Source: Anaerolineae bacterium (GTDB lineage Bacteria > Chloroflexota > Anaerolineae > Aggregatilineales > Phototrophicaceae). From it: a stretch of DNA of 64,000 nucleotides. Location of the stretch: NCBI GenBank assembly GCA_023382675.1, contig JAHDWN010000015.1, positions 84,766 to 148,765 on the forward strand, written 5' to 3'. This document shows positions 36,256 to 45,600 of the stretch, piece by piece. A program made the translations under genes and the position numbers. The notes below the pieces were generated by a model. The model made no database searches and was not told the origin of the DNA. It saw nothing but the letters and a program-made list of their open reading frames with translations. Position 1 is the stretch's first letter. Each line of letters begins with the position of its first letter.

Positions 36256-36780
36256 ATGGCAACGCGCTCTGAAGCGACTAAGAATGGTCTGAAGCCAGAT
36301 CTGGGTCTGGAAGAAAAGGCACGTGATGGTGTGGTCAAAACGCTGGCGACAGCACTGGCGGATGCGCACGTGTTGTATATCAAGCTGCGTAAGTATCACT
36401 GGAATGTCACTGGTCCTCAGTTCCACTCTCTGCACGAACTGTTCGAAGAGCAATACACGAGTCTCGCAACCACCATCGACGAGATCGCAGAGCGGATTGT
36501 TCAATACGGCGTCAGCGCGCCCGGCTCAATGGCGCAATTCGTCGCTATGGCGCGGCTGAAGGAAGACGAGGCCAAGGGCCTGGAAATGGATGCGCACGAG
36601 ATGGTTGAACAGATCGTGGCTGACCATGAAGCCGTCGTGCGCAATCTCCGCGAAGACATCGAGAGGGTGGGGGAGACTTACGGCGATGTTGGTGCGGAGG
36701 ATTTCTTGACCGGACTTCTACAGGATCACCAGAAATTCGCCTGGATGGCGCGCGCGATGATCAAGGGCAAGAATCTGTAG
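36256..36780 (+). CDS. dps: Dps-family DNA-protection ferritin-like protein
   Basis: A 174-residue protein with the Dps core: LATALADAHVLYIKLRKYHWNVTGPQFHSLHELFEEQ, then TSLATTIDEIAERIVQ. The H-W-N-V-T-G, H and D/E residues form the inter-subunit ferroxidase site that oxidises ferrous iron with hydrogen peroxide. The N-terminal tail (residues 1-23) is charged and may bind DNA. The C-terminal helix has HQKFAWMARAM. Dps dodecamers protect DNA in starvation and oxidative stress. Its promoter carries the element shared with DUF1328. A weak hairpin follows the gene. Confidence 0.93.
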   Translation: MATRSEATKNGLKPDLGLEEKARDGVVKTLATALADAHVLYIKLRKYHWNVTGPQFHSLHELFEEQYTSLATTIDEIAERIVQYGVSAPGSMAQFVAMARLKEDEAKGLEMDAHEMVEQIVADHEAVVRNLREDIERVGETYGDVGAEDFLTGLLQDHQKFAWMARAMIKGKNL

Positions 36781-36790
36781 GTTGAGCAAT

Positions 36791-36808
36791 CGCTGTGAGG
36801 CAACAGCG
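36791..36808 (+). terminator. Weak hairpin downstream of dps
   Basis: A 6-bp stem (CGCTGT / ACAGCG) with a 6-base loop, followed by GTTCTTC. It is a possible terminator but lacks a proper T-tract. Confidence 0.35.
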
Positions 36809-36985
36809 GTTCTTCACGGGGTTGATCCTGAGCCGTGCAAGCAGTGAGCGGGTATATCAAGCACTGCGGCCCGGATCGTACCAGGACGAACACACTGTGT
36901 ATCGAACCTGTTACGTGCCCACAATGTGTTTGGCACGCGCCGGAGTCATCCTTGAGACTGTACGGAAAGAGAAGGAGCTGCGGAG

Positions 36986-37588
36986 ATGACACATCAAATC
37001 GTCACTCAACGTGGAACTGTCGTCGAGGACCCGCCCGTCGCTCGATTCTTGTTTAGCGATACGCGCATGGCCTGGTTCTGGCTCGTCGTGCGTGCGCTCG
37101 TCGGGTGGACATGGCTAGAGGCGGGCATCGAAAAATTGGGCAATCCAGCCTGGCTACAGACGGGTGACGCGCTCAAGGGTTTCTGGACAGCCGCAATTCA
37201 GGTGCCCGACACTGGCCGGCCTGTCATCGCGTTCGGCTGGTATCGTAGTTTCATTCAGAGCCTGCTGGATGCTGGTGCCTATACCTGGTTTGCCAAGCTG
37301 GTGGTCGCCGGTGAAGTCCTGGTCGGCATTGCGTTGATCATCGGGGCGTTCGTGGGCATTGCCGCCTTCCTGGGCGGGTTCATGAACTTCAACTACATCA
37401 TGGCGGGTTCAGCCAGCAGCAATGGCCTGCTGGGGATCGCAGCGCTGTTCCTCGTCCTGGCCTGGAAGATCGCGGGCCATTATGGCCTTGATCGCTATCT
37501 CCTGCGCTGGTTGGGAACGCCGTGGCGCGAAGAGCCTGAGCCTGTCCCTGTGACTGCTCAACAGCCTCATCGGCACTCACCGGCATAG
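36986..37588 (+). CDS. DoxX/DoxD-like membrane protein, 200 aa
   Basis: It has a soluble N-terminus (about 1-25), then four membrane helices: residues about 28-48 (WFWLVVRALVGWTWLEAG), 80-100, 105-130 and 140-165. The motifs WLEAGIEKL, WFAKLVVAGEVLVGIALI and NFNYIMAGSASSNG are those of the DoxX family, which includes DoxD subunits of thiosulfate:quinone oxidoreductase. No DoxA partner is present nearby. The function is therefore unassigned. Pro/His-rich C-terminal tail. Confidence 0.8.
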   Translation: MTHQIVTQRGTVVEDPPVARFLFSDTRMAWFWLVVRALVGWTWLEAGIEKLGNPAWLQTGDALKGFWTAAIQVPDTGRPVIAFGWYRSFIQSLLDAGAYTWFAKLVVAGEVLVGIALIIGAFVGIAAFLGGFMNFNYIMAGSASSNGLLGIAALFLVLAWKIAGHYGLDRYLLRWLGTPWREEPEPVPVTAQQPHRHSPA

Positions 37589-37619
37589 CTGTCGGCCGTT
37601 TCCAGTGCTTTCTCATGAG

Positions 37620-37654
37620 CCACATGCTCCGGGCTATGGAGTGTGTGGTTTTTT
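37620..37654 (+). terminator. Rho-independent terminator after doxX-like gene
   Basis: An 11-bp stem (CCACATGCTCC / GGAGTGTGTGG, two wobble pairs) with a 7-base loop, followed by TTTTTT. It ends the plus-strand unit before the convergent uxaE gene. Confidence 0.9.
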
Positions 37655-37714
37655 GATTGTAGATGCGCCGCAAGTATCCCTGCGAGCCATGGTAGCGGCG
37701 CGCGTCCGCTCATT

Positions 37715-39145
37715 TCATTCCGCAGGATGACTGGCAAATGCCGCAAGATGTTTATCGAAGTGCTGCTTGATATACGCCTGGTATTGATTTTGATGGCGTT
37801 TCAACGTTGCAGCCAGTCGGTCGCCGAACACGTCCAGAACAGAGCCAAACGTGACGTGAAGCACCTGCCGCGCATCGAATTCAGACAGCAGCTCTGGCAG
37901 TTGGCTATCCGTCAGCGCATTCGAGAGCGCGACTTTCTCAAGCTGCGCAGACACATGATAGGTTTTGCGGTCGGTCTCGTAACGCTCGCGGGCGAAATCG
38001 AGAATCTCGCGAAAGAACGCCGGATCTACGGACGCGATCAGCCGCAGCGCTTCCAGATAGCTCGTCCCTGCCGTCTTGAGGTGAACTCTGCCATTTGTAT
38101 GGCGCATGGCAATGGGATAGACACCGAACTTGTCCGACCCCGTGTGCAGACTGAGTTTATAGCGATTGCCAAAGTGCCGCATGATGGCCGCGTGACCGGC
38201 GATATTCCGGTCGAGTTCGCCCAGATCGCCGATGTAATCGACGCCCTTTTCGAAGTGTCCGACAAAACGTGGCGCCAGGCTGACGAACGAGACACCCAAG
38301 CGGATGAGTTCCGAAGCGATATAGAAGTGCTCGTGCAGCGACGTGGTTGTTCCCGTTTCGTCAACGCTCATTTCCATCTCGAATGGGCGATCCCTCATCT
38401 GGTCACGCAGGGCGTCGTGCATGTTTACAGTATGCGCAATGGCACCGCTGTACTTGACGACCGCCTTTAACAGGGTTTGTTCGTCAAAGGTGAGTGTCAT
38501 GCCATCCAGCGCAAACGAGGACATGAAACGGCGGCGGGTGTCCTCTAACGAGGACCTGAGCGTCGCCCAATCGAGCGCTTCAGCTTTTGAGCGCAGGTTA
38601 TCAAGACTGTCCGTCTCCGCCGCGTCGTCGACATGATCGCCGGGATCAATCGTGTAGAAGGTGTAGCCCGCGGCTACGAAAGCAGGGATGTCGGCGACCA
38701 ACTTGAGATGATCTGCATCCGCGCCCCACGATTCACGCCAGCCAGTCTCGAAGACGCCCCACATGGCATCATCGACGACCTGTTGGGGTGTGCGGCCTGT
38801 GCGCGCATTCTCACGTACCGATTGCTGCGCGAAGATCGGGGCGACGCCTGTCCCGCGCACGGCGGCGACGTGTCCAGGTGTGGCGATCCCCAGGCGATCA
38901 CCGAAACCGGCGGAGGTGCGCAAGCCTAACGTGGCTGGGTGTAGCCAGTCCAACCGTTCGCGCAGGGTCGCCGCATTTGCCGCCGTGAGCTGGCAAACCA
39001 GCCCATTAGCGCTCGCCTCGCCAACGAAACCTTCGGTATCACCACGCACGACAAGCCGCCGTCCGCCGTCTCCCGTGTCGATCAAAAAGTAGGTGCTGCC
39101 GTTGTGTTCGGCGCGCGACGAGTCGATTGTAGACGGCGCGATCAT
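37715..39145 (-). CDS. uxaE: Tagaturonate/fructuronate epimerase
   Basis: A 476-residue cytoplasmic protein of the UxaE type, which interconverts D-tagaturonate and D-fructuronate and joins the galacturonate and glucuronate branches. Recognisable stretches are LGLRTSAGFGDRLGIATPGH, HLKLVADIPAF, TFYTIDPGDH, DETGTTTSLHEHFYIASEL and SLHTGSDKFGVYP. The conserved H/D/E residues in the last three blocks are expected to bind metal. The start overlaps the uxaC stop (ATGA), so the two are translationally coupled. A product name based on motif memory is fairly secure; the substrate is supported by the uxaC neighbour. Confidence 0.87.
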   Translation of the reverse strand: MIAPSTIDSSRAEHNGSTYFLIDTGDGGRRLVVRGDTEGFVGEASANGLVCQLTAANAATLRERLDWLHPATLGLRTSAGFGDRLGIATPGHVAAVRGTGVAPIFAQQSVRENARTGRTPQQVVDDAMWGVFETGWRESWGADADHLKLVADIPAFVAAGYTFYTIDPGDHVDDAAETDSLDNLRSKAEALDWATLRSSLEDTRRRFMSSFALDGMTLTFDEQTLLKAVVKYSGAIAHTVNMHDALRDQMRDRPFEMEMSVDETGTTTSLHEHFYIASELIRLGVSFVSLAPRFVGHFEKGVDYIGDLGELDRNIAGHAAIMRHFGNRYKLSLHTGSDKFGVYPIAMRHTNGRVHLKTAGTSYLEALRLIASVDPAFFREILDFARERYETDRKTYHVSAQLEKVALSNALTDSQLPELLSEFDARQVLHVTFGSVLDVFGDRLAATLKRHQNQYQAYIKQHFDKHLAAFASHPAE

Positions 39146-40593
39146 GCTGAATCTCCCAGGTGATAGGTCTGCTTTGCCAACGTGTAAGCGAGGTCGATGA
39201 TCATAGCGTCGGCATCCTCTTCATCAATGATACCCTGCACGATGAGACCAGCCAGCCAGTCGGCGGATACGCGCCGCCACAGATCGTGGCGCGCCGGGAT
39301 CGAGGGGAAGGCGCGTGTGTCGTCGTTGAATCCGGCCAGGTTGTAGATGCCCGCTGTTTCGACTACCGAATCGAAATAGCGCCGCATCCCGTTGATGCTG
39401 TCGAAGAACCACCACGGCGGCCCCAGCCGGAGCGCGGGGTAGTGACCTGCCAGCGGCGCAAGCTCCCGGCTGTAGGTGGTCTCGTCGAGGTTGAACAGGA
39501 CGAGAGTCAGGCGCGGCGTATTGCCAAAGCGGTCGAGCAAGGGCTTCAGATTGCGCGTGAACTCGGACGTGATCGGGATGTCCGCGCCCATGTCGCGGCC
39601 ATACAGGCTGAAGATCTCCGGGTTATGATCGCGATGGCTGCCGATATGGAGCTGCATGACCAGGCCATCCTCCGTGCTCATCCGGGCCATCTCGATCAGC
39701 ATGTGGCCGGTGAAGCGCTGCGCGTCATCGCGTGTGGCCGTGCCGCTCAGGGCGCGGTCAAACAACGCCGCCGCCTCGGTTTCGTCAAGTCGCTCGGTGT
39801 AGGCGATCTGCGCGGCATGATCGGTCGCTGTCGCCCCCTGCGCCTTGAAGAATCCGCGCCGCTGCTCCAATGCCTGGATGAAGCTGGCGTAGTTGCGCAC
39901 GTAGATATCAGAAACGGCGCTCAAACGGTCGATATTGGCACGCCAGCCTTCCGTGTCGATGTTGACGACGGCATCCGGCCTGAACGTGGGAATGACACGC
40001 CCGCCCCAGCCGGAAACACGAATCGCCTGGTGGTGCTCGAGGGTGTCGGTGGCAGCGTCGGTTGTCGCCAGCACCTCGATCTTGAAGCGGTCGAACAGGC
40101 GTCGTGGCCGAAAATCCGGGCTGTCGAGTTTTTCTTGCAGCATGTCGTAAATCGCGTCCGCGGTCGCGCTGCTGATCTTTAGCGCGATGCCGAACACGTC
40201 GCGCAGCTCCTCCCGCAGCCAGATTCCGGTCGGCGTTCCTCGGAAGAGATACCAATGATCGCAAGCAGTACGCCAGATCTTGCGATGATCTGCCTCAATG
40301 CCAGCATAGGTTCGGTCGCCACCTCGGCGCGGGATGCCGAGCGCTGCGAGCGAGATGCCCTGGGAATAGAGCAGGCGGAAGATGTAGTGATCGGGGATGA
40401 TGAGCACATCAACCGGCGTTCCCCAGTTGTAGCCCTCGTCCGCCAGCATGAGCGGGTTGACGTGCCCATGTGGGCAGATAAGCGGGAGGTTGCGCACGCG
40501 GGCATACAGCCCACGCGCTATCGCTCGCTGCGCTTGATCGGGCGAAAACAGGCGATCATCGACTGCATTGATGGAGGTGTCGTTCTGTTGCAT
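39142..40593 (-). CDS. uxaC: Glucuronate/galacturonate isomerase
   Basis: A 483-residue amidohydrolase-superfamily isomerase. The metal motif CPHGHVNP (residues about 40-47) corresponds to the C-x-H-x-H of uronate isomerases. Other blocks are DHYIFRLL, WYLFRGTP, FRPDAVVN, QLHIGSHRDHNPEIF and FVEALER-type C-terminal residues with a YNLAGFNDDTRAFPSIPARHD stretch. It converts D-glucuronate to D-fructuronate and D-galacturonate to D-tagaturonate. It is coupled to uxaE by a 4-base overlap. Together they give isomerase-epimerase steps of pectin/uronate breakdown. uxaB/uxuA and KDG genes are not in the window. Confidence 0.92.
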   Translation of the reverse strand: MQQNDTSINAVDDRLFSPDQAQRAIARGLYARVRNLPLICPHGHVNPLMLADEGYNWGTPVDVLIIPDHYIFRLLYSQGISLAALGIPRRGGDRTYAGIEADHRKIWRTACDHWYLFRGTPTGIWLREELRDVFGIALKISSATADAIYDMLQEKLDSPDFRPRRLFDRFKIEVLATTDAATDTLEHHQAIRVSGWGGRVIPTFRPDAVVNIDTEGWRANIDRLSAVSDIYVRNYASFIQALEQRRGFFKAQGATATDHAAQIAYTERLDETEAAALFDRALSGTATRDDAQRFTGHMLIEMARMSTEDGLVMQLHIGSHRDHNPEIFSLYGRDMGADIPITSEFTRNLKPLLDRFGNTPRLTLVLFNLDETTYSRELAPLAGHYPALRLGPPWWFFDSINGMRRYFDSVVETAGIYNLAGFNDDTRAFPSIPARHDLWRRVSADWLAGLIVQGIIDEEDADAMIIDLAYTLAKQTYHLGDSA

Positions 40594-40624
40594 TGTCTGA
40601 CGTTTCCAGTCTGGTTATTGCCGA

Positions 40625-40993
40625 TCAGGAACGCTGAGACATGGACGCCGAACCGTGTTCTGGCAGCGGGAAGAGATCGTCGATTGTGATCAATCTACCC
40701 TCGGCCATCGATTGGTTGGCCGCGATGCCAACGATGACAGATGCCGCGCCATCGATGTGCGACGCCGCTCTATGATAGGGATCAGGCGGCGGGGCAGGGG
40801 AGAAGATCTGCTCCAGCATGACAGGATCAGCCCCGCCATGCCCGCCGTCGCCGGCCGGCACATCCACGTCATAGGCGGCGCCAAACAGGGGATAAACGCG
40901 CATCTTCGCACTCTTGAAGGCCGATTTGCTGGCCTCTGCGCCGTTCGCTTTGCCATCGCCCAACAAGTGAGTGATGTTCTCGGCGATGTCCAT
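40625..40993 (-). pseudogene. Truncated C-terminus of a Gfo/Idh/MocA-family oxidoreductase
   Basis: The 122-residue frame contains GGHGGADPVMLEQIFSP and AASHIDGAASVIVGIAANQ, followed by SMAEGRLITIDDLFPLPE. This is the C-terminal end of Gfo/Idh/MocA dehydrogenases. The Rossmann domain with its G-x-G-x-x-G motif and most of the substrate domain are absent, and the frame closes a dozen codons upstream of the first ATG. No continuation was seen in other frames. It lies upstream of uxaC on the same strand and is probably a deletion remnant of an operon gene. The adjacent 41029-41301 contains nothing I can recognise. Confidence 0.7.
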
Positions 40994-41301
40994 ACGACCG
41001 GAGCGAGCGCAAGATCCACACGGCGAAGCTCATACTCTAAATATTGATACTACCCATATCGGCGATGACTCGCAACGTAAGAGTCGCGCATCCGGTTGGT
41101 GGTTTGATTCAGAACGATGAACTTGCCATGCTGCCAAACCTCAGGATCTACTGTGAGGTCTTTGGATCAGTATTGAACTCGCTCTTTACCCCTTCGGCGC
41201 TCTGCGTCGCCAGTGTTATTGGCCTGGGCATGGCATTTTCGTTTGAACTTGCGCGGGATAATATTGAAGGACAAACCATAGTCTGAAAGAGAAGGGGAAA
41301 T

Positions 41302-42162
41302 ATGCGACCGTACACGGGGCAGCTAAGAGGCGTGATTTTCGATTGATCGGGCACAACTGTCGATTACGGTTGTTTTGCACCAACGATGGTGTTTGTCGAA
41401 GCTTTCCAGTCACGCGGAGTCGAAATTACGATTGAAGAGGCGCGGCGGCCTATGGGACGGTTCGAGCGCGATCACATCCAGGCGATCATGCAAATGCCTG
41501 AAGTATCAGAACGATGGCGATCTGTTCATGGACGCTTGCCGAACGATGACGACATGCAGATGCTTTACGAGGACTTCATTCCCCGCCAGATGAAAACGAT
41601 CGCTGACTACAGCGACCCAATTCCCGGTGTGGTCGAAACCGTTGCTGACCTGCGCGCGCGGGGATTGAAGATCGGTTCCTGTACCGGCTACACGCGTGAA
41701 ATTATGGAAGCGCTGCTGCCAGTTGTGCGTGCCAAAGGCTACGCACCGGACGCACTGGTTACTCCCGATCAAGTGTCTGCCGGTCGTCCCGCTCCCTGGA
41801 TGTGCTTTCAGAACGCAATGCGGTTGGACATATATCCCATGCAAGCATTGGTTAAGGTGGGAGACACCCTCACCGACATTGAGGAAGGTCTTAATGCGGG
41901 TATGTGGACGATTGCTTTAGCCAAGACCGGCAATGAGCTTGGGCTGACGGAAACGGAAGTCAAAGATCTCGCGCCCGACGTGCTGGCCGAAAAACTCGAC
42001 GCGATTTACAAGAAGTTTCACGCGGCGGGCGCAGATTATGTTGTGGACAGTGTAACCGACATCATGCCCGTATTGGACGACATCAATGCTCGTCTTGGCA
42101 GCGCCAACCGTGGTCAGTGGTTGCTTGTCACCAGTGACTTGCTTCGACCTGAATCATCATAG
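41302..42162 (+). pseudogene. phnX: Phosphonoacetaldehyde hydrolase gene interrupted by an in-frame TGA
   Basis: The ATG at 41302, with AAGGGG upstream, starts MRPYTGQLRGVIFD. A TGA at 41344-41346 then occupies the position of the Trp in the family's D-W-A-G-T-T-V-D-Y-G motif. The same frame continues as SGTTVDYGCFAPTMVFVEAF and is open to 42162 with all later blocks (RPMGRFERDHI, PIPGVVETV, GSCTGYTREIM, VTPDQVSAGRP, VGDTLTDIEEGLNAGMW). The nucleophile Asp14 is just before the stop, so an internal start at ATG 41386 would lack it. The HAD enzyme normally splits phosphonoacetaldehyde to acetaldehyde and phosphate. One base change (TGG to TGA) explains the break. A sequencing error or readthrough cannot be excluded. 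No other phn gene is nearby. Confidence 0.85.
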
Positions 42163-42179
42163 GTAGATGCAGATTCTAT

Positions 42180-42202
42180 ACCCCCGACAGGTATCGGAGG
42201 GT
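42180..42202 (+). repeat. Conserved hairpin before mini-HTH ORF, copy A
   Basis: ACCCCCGA, loop CAGGTA, then TCGGAGGGT. The arms pair over 8 bp with a single bulged A. The 23 bases recur identically at 58307-58329. The distance from its end to the ATG of the downstream mini-HTH ORF is 73 bases (74 in the other copy). There is no T-tract, so it is more likely an operator or an RNA structure than a terminator. Confidence 0.65.
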
Positions 42203-42274
42203 CATCAGTACCTCGGACATCGCCGGCGACACATACTCCAGACTCTCTATAAAGTTGGCACTGAAACGCAGAAA

Positions 42275-42400
42275 ATGCGCCAGAGAAATCAGGAAATCCG
42301 GGAGCATTACGCACAAGGAGTCGCCAAGACCAGGATTGGGTGGCAATATGGCATTTCAGCACGGCGGGTGGGGCAGATTGTTGATGGAAGCAAGAAATAG
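42275..42400 (+). CDS. Mini helix-turn-helix protein A, 41 aa
   Basis: The ATG at 42275 encodes MRQRNQEIREHYAQGVAKTR, followed by IGWQYGISARRVGQIVDGSKK. The pattern of a helix, a turn (YGIS) and a recognition-type helix (ARRVGQIV) is that of sigma-region-4-like or homeodomain-like HTH units. A close relative lies at 58403 and a more distant one at 50287. In the 12 codons before the ATG, A and B still agree at the residue level (LY..GTE.QKM), so the true protein may be longer with an unusual start. It lies between the phnX pseudogene and the giant PAS kinase. Its function is unknown; DNA binding is inferred. Confidence 0.55.
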   Translation: MRQRNQEIREHYAQGVAKTRIGWQYGISARRVGQIVDGSKK

Positions 42401-42603
42401 GCGCTGACAACTGACCAAACAGAGACTGGCGCAATCGAAATTGGTCTCAAATGGTATGCCCGAAGAGAACTCCTAACTTCAGGCCAGATTCTTATTCGTG
42501 CACAATTGTTATATCTGGTAATCTACGTGCAAGCTCCAATGAGCTTATACCTGTCATTTGAAATATATGAGCAGAAGTACAGGTTGTTGAAAGAGTTGGC
42601 CAA

Positions 42604-45600
42604 ATGACTATCGAGTCATCCGATCCTAGATTTGGCGTCATTCGCGAGTTGCTCGCAAGCCTGATCGGCTCAGACTCTAGCGCAAATCAGACCACAGAAA
42701 CCCATTTGGAATATGACCTCGACTGCATCGTTGAAGACCTTTCAAAATTGGTTGAGCAGCGCCGCGCACAGCTCGAGATTCTCCCAATTAAGGACAATGC
42801 GGAAAGCTTCGCGCCGTCTTTGCAGGCATTCCACCATTTCGTCGATAAGGCAGCGGATGCTGTTTTCTGGACAAATCAGGACGGGAGTTTCGCCTATGTC
42901 AATGCACAGGCATGTAAAGCTCTTGGATACTTGCAAGAGGAACTACTGGGGATGCATCTGTGGGATATTGACCCAGATTTCCCGCGCGATCGATGGGAAG
43001 CCCTATGGAAAAAGCGCCAGGAGAACAAAGAGGCTGGCGCAGACCAACTGGAAACGTTTCACCGGCGCAAAGATGGCAGCTTCTTTCCTGTCGACATCTT
43101 GTCCACACATCTCTGGCTGGAAGACACAGAAGTGCAAGCGTCCGTGGTACGCGACGCTACCACGCGTAAACAGACCGAGTCCAGGCTGCGTGAGAGCGAG
43201 GCGCACTATCGTGCGTTGATCGAAAGCCAGGTCGATTTGATCAGCCGCTATCGCCCCGACTGCACGTTGACATTTGTGAACAACGCCTATTGCGAGTTTT
43301 ATGGGAGACCGCGAGAAGCTCTAGTTGGACACAGCTATCTGGAAATGGTGGCGCCAGAATTCCATGACCTGTCACGGAAAGAAACCGAAGATCTGGTCAA
43401 GAATCCCAGACCCATCTCAGGTGAATACCTGAATTACGCGGCAAATGGAGATGAGCGCTGGATCCAATGGGTGATCCTGCCGATTGTCGATGACGATGGT
43501 CAGGTTGTCGAGCTGCAGGGCGTGGGTCGAGACATAACGCGGCTCAAACAGACCGAGGCGGCTTTGAGGCAAAAGTACGAAGAAGAACAGAAGTTTCGGG
43601 CGCAGCTAAAGGCCCTGCACGAAATCAGTATCGAATTGACCCTGGTCGACAGTCTGGATGAATTCTACCGGCGCACAGTAGAACTTGGCTTGAGCCGGCT
43701 CGGATTCGATCGTATCGGCTTGTTCCGCTACGACGCTGAACTGAACAAGGCTCTGGGAACCTATGGCACAGACACAGAGGGCAAAATTCACCCTGAGCCA
43801 CACATTCAGTTTGTCCTGGAACCGCATGGCGGTATGTGGGAAGCACTGCAAAGACCAGAACGCTTTGTCCTTGACGAGACTGGCGAACTCCAACATGACC
43901 AGTCGACGGTTGGCACGGGCTGGAAACTTTCAGTCGCCCTGCGGTCTGGAAATCGCATCCTGGGTTGGTTGGTAGCAGACAATCTTGTCCGACAGCAGCC
44001 TGTCTCGCAATCAGAGATAGAAGCGATAGCTCAATATGGCCTGTACGTCTCTGCCGCGCTGGCGCGTAAGGAGACGGAAGGTGCGTTACGGGAGAGCGAA
44101 TTCTTCCTGCAGAAATCCCAGAACATTGCCCTCATCGGATCTTTCTATCTTGATATCGAGAGCGGCACGTGGATGAGTTCTCCAATGCTGGACGAGATCC
44201 TTGGCATTGGCGAACACTTCGACAAAAGCGTTGACGGCTGGATTTCACTGGTTCATCCACAGCATCAGGACGAAATGCGCCAATACCTCAGCCAGAATGT
44301 TCTTGAAGCGCACAATCGCTTTGATAAAGAGTATCAAATAGTGAGGAGCAGCGATGGGCAAGAGCGCTGGGTTCACGGCGTCGGTGAGCTGGAGTTCGAC
44401 CCCGATGGCAATGCAATCAGGATGATTGGCACCATTCAAGATATCACCGAGCGCAAACAGCTGCAGCAGGATTTGCTCCTGACACAGTTTTGCGTTCAAA
44501 CTGCGTCAATCGGGATCATGCGTACAGGCGCCAATGCGCAAATTCTGAGTGTGAACCAGCAGGTGTGCGATCTGACCGGATATAGCGCTGACGAACTCTG
44601 CAAGCTGCACGTCTACGATCTTGATCCCAATTTCCCGATGGAACGCTGGTTTGAACATCGACGTCGTCTCCGAAAGCGAGGGTCCGAGTCATTTGAGTCC
44701 GCTCACCGACGCAAAGATGGCACCACATTTCCAGTTGAGATCACGTCGAACTACGTCGCTTTTGAAGATAACGAATTCTCTTTCACCTTCGTGCGTGATA
44801 TCACCGAGCGGAAACGGACGGAAAGAGCGCTGCGCTTGAACAGTTTTGCAGTCGAACAGGCCTCTGATGCAGTGTATTGGATCAACGAGGATGGTCTCCT
44901 CTCCGACGTGAACGAAGCTGCATGTCGCATGACTGGCTACGCTCGTGAAGAGTTGGTAGGAATGCCAGCTTCTGCGCTTGACGCGGTACAGACGCTGGAC
45001 GAGGTCAAGAAGTTTTGGAGACAGATCAAGGAACAAGGGACACTCGCGTTCGAAACCAGGCATAGAACCAAGGATGGGCACGTATTTCCGGTAGAAATCG
45101 TCGTGAGTCATATTGCACACGAAAACAAACAGCTCAACTGTGCATTTGTTCGTGACATCACACAGCGTAAATTGGCTGAGGAAGATCTGAAAGATAGCCA
45201 GGCAGTTTTGAATGAGTCGCAGCAGTTTTCGCACACGGGAACCTGGGTCATGGACATCAAGAGCGGTAAGTTGACTTGGACCGATGAAACCTACCGGCTC
45301 TTTGGATTTCAGCCGCAGGAGGTTGAATCCACTTTCGAATTATTGCTGAGCTGTCTCCATCCGGATGATCGACCCATAATGGCGTCACATTTCCAGGAAA
45401 CACTGAAGACCAAGGTTTTCATCCCCTTGACCTGTCGTGTGATCTTACCAAATGAAGATGTTCGCTGGATTCTGAATTCGGCCACCATTTTTACCGATGA
45501 AAATGGAGAACCGACCAGATTCTTTGGGCTTGTACAGGATATTACTGAGCGCAAGCAGGCCGAAGTCGCTTTACAGGGAAGTGAAGAACGTTTGCGACTG

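Noticed and set aside
41344..41346. TGA as a selenocysteine codon in the phosphonatase
   Set aside because: The family has Trp, not Cys, at this position, and no selenocysteine-type structure was recognised just downstream. A nonsense mutation is far simpler.
42180..42202. The conserved hairpin as a rho-independent terminator
   Set aside because: No T-tract follows either copy, and both lie upstream of an ORF at a fixed distance.
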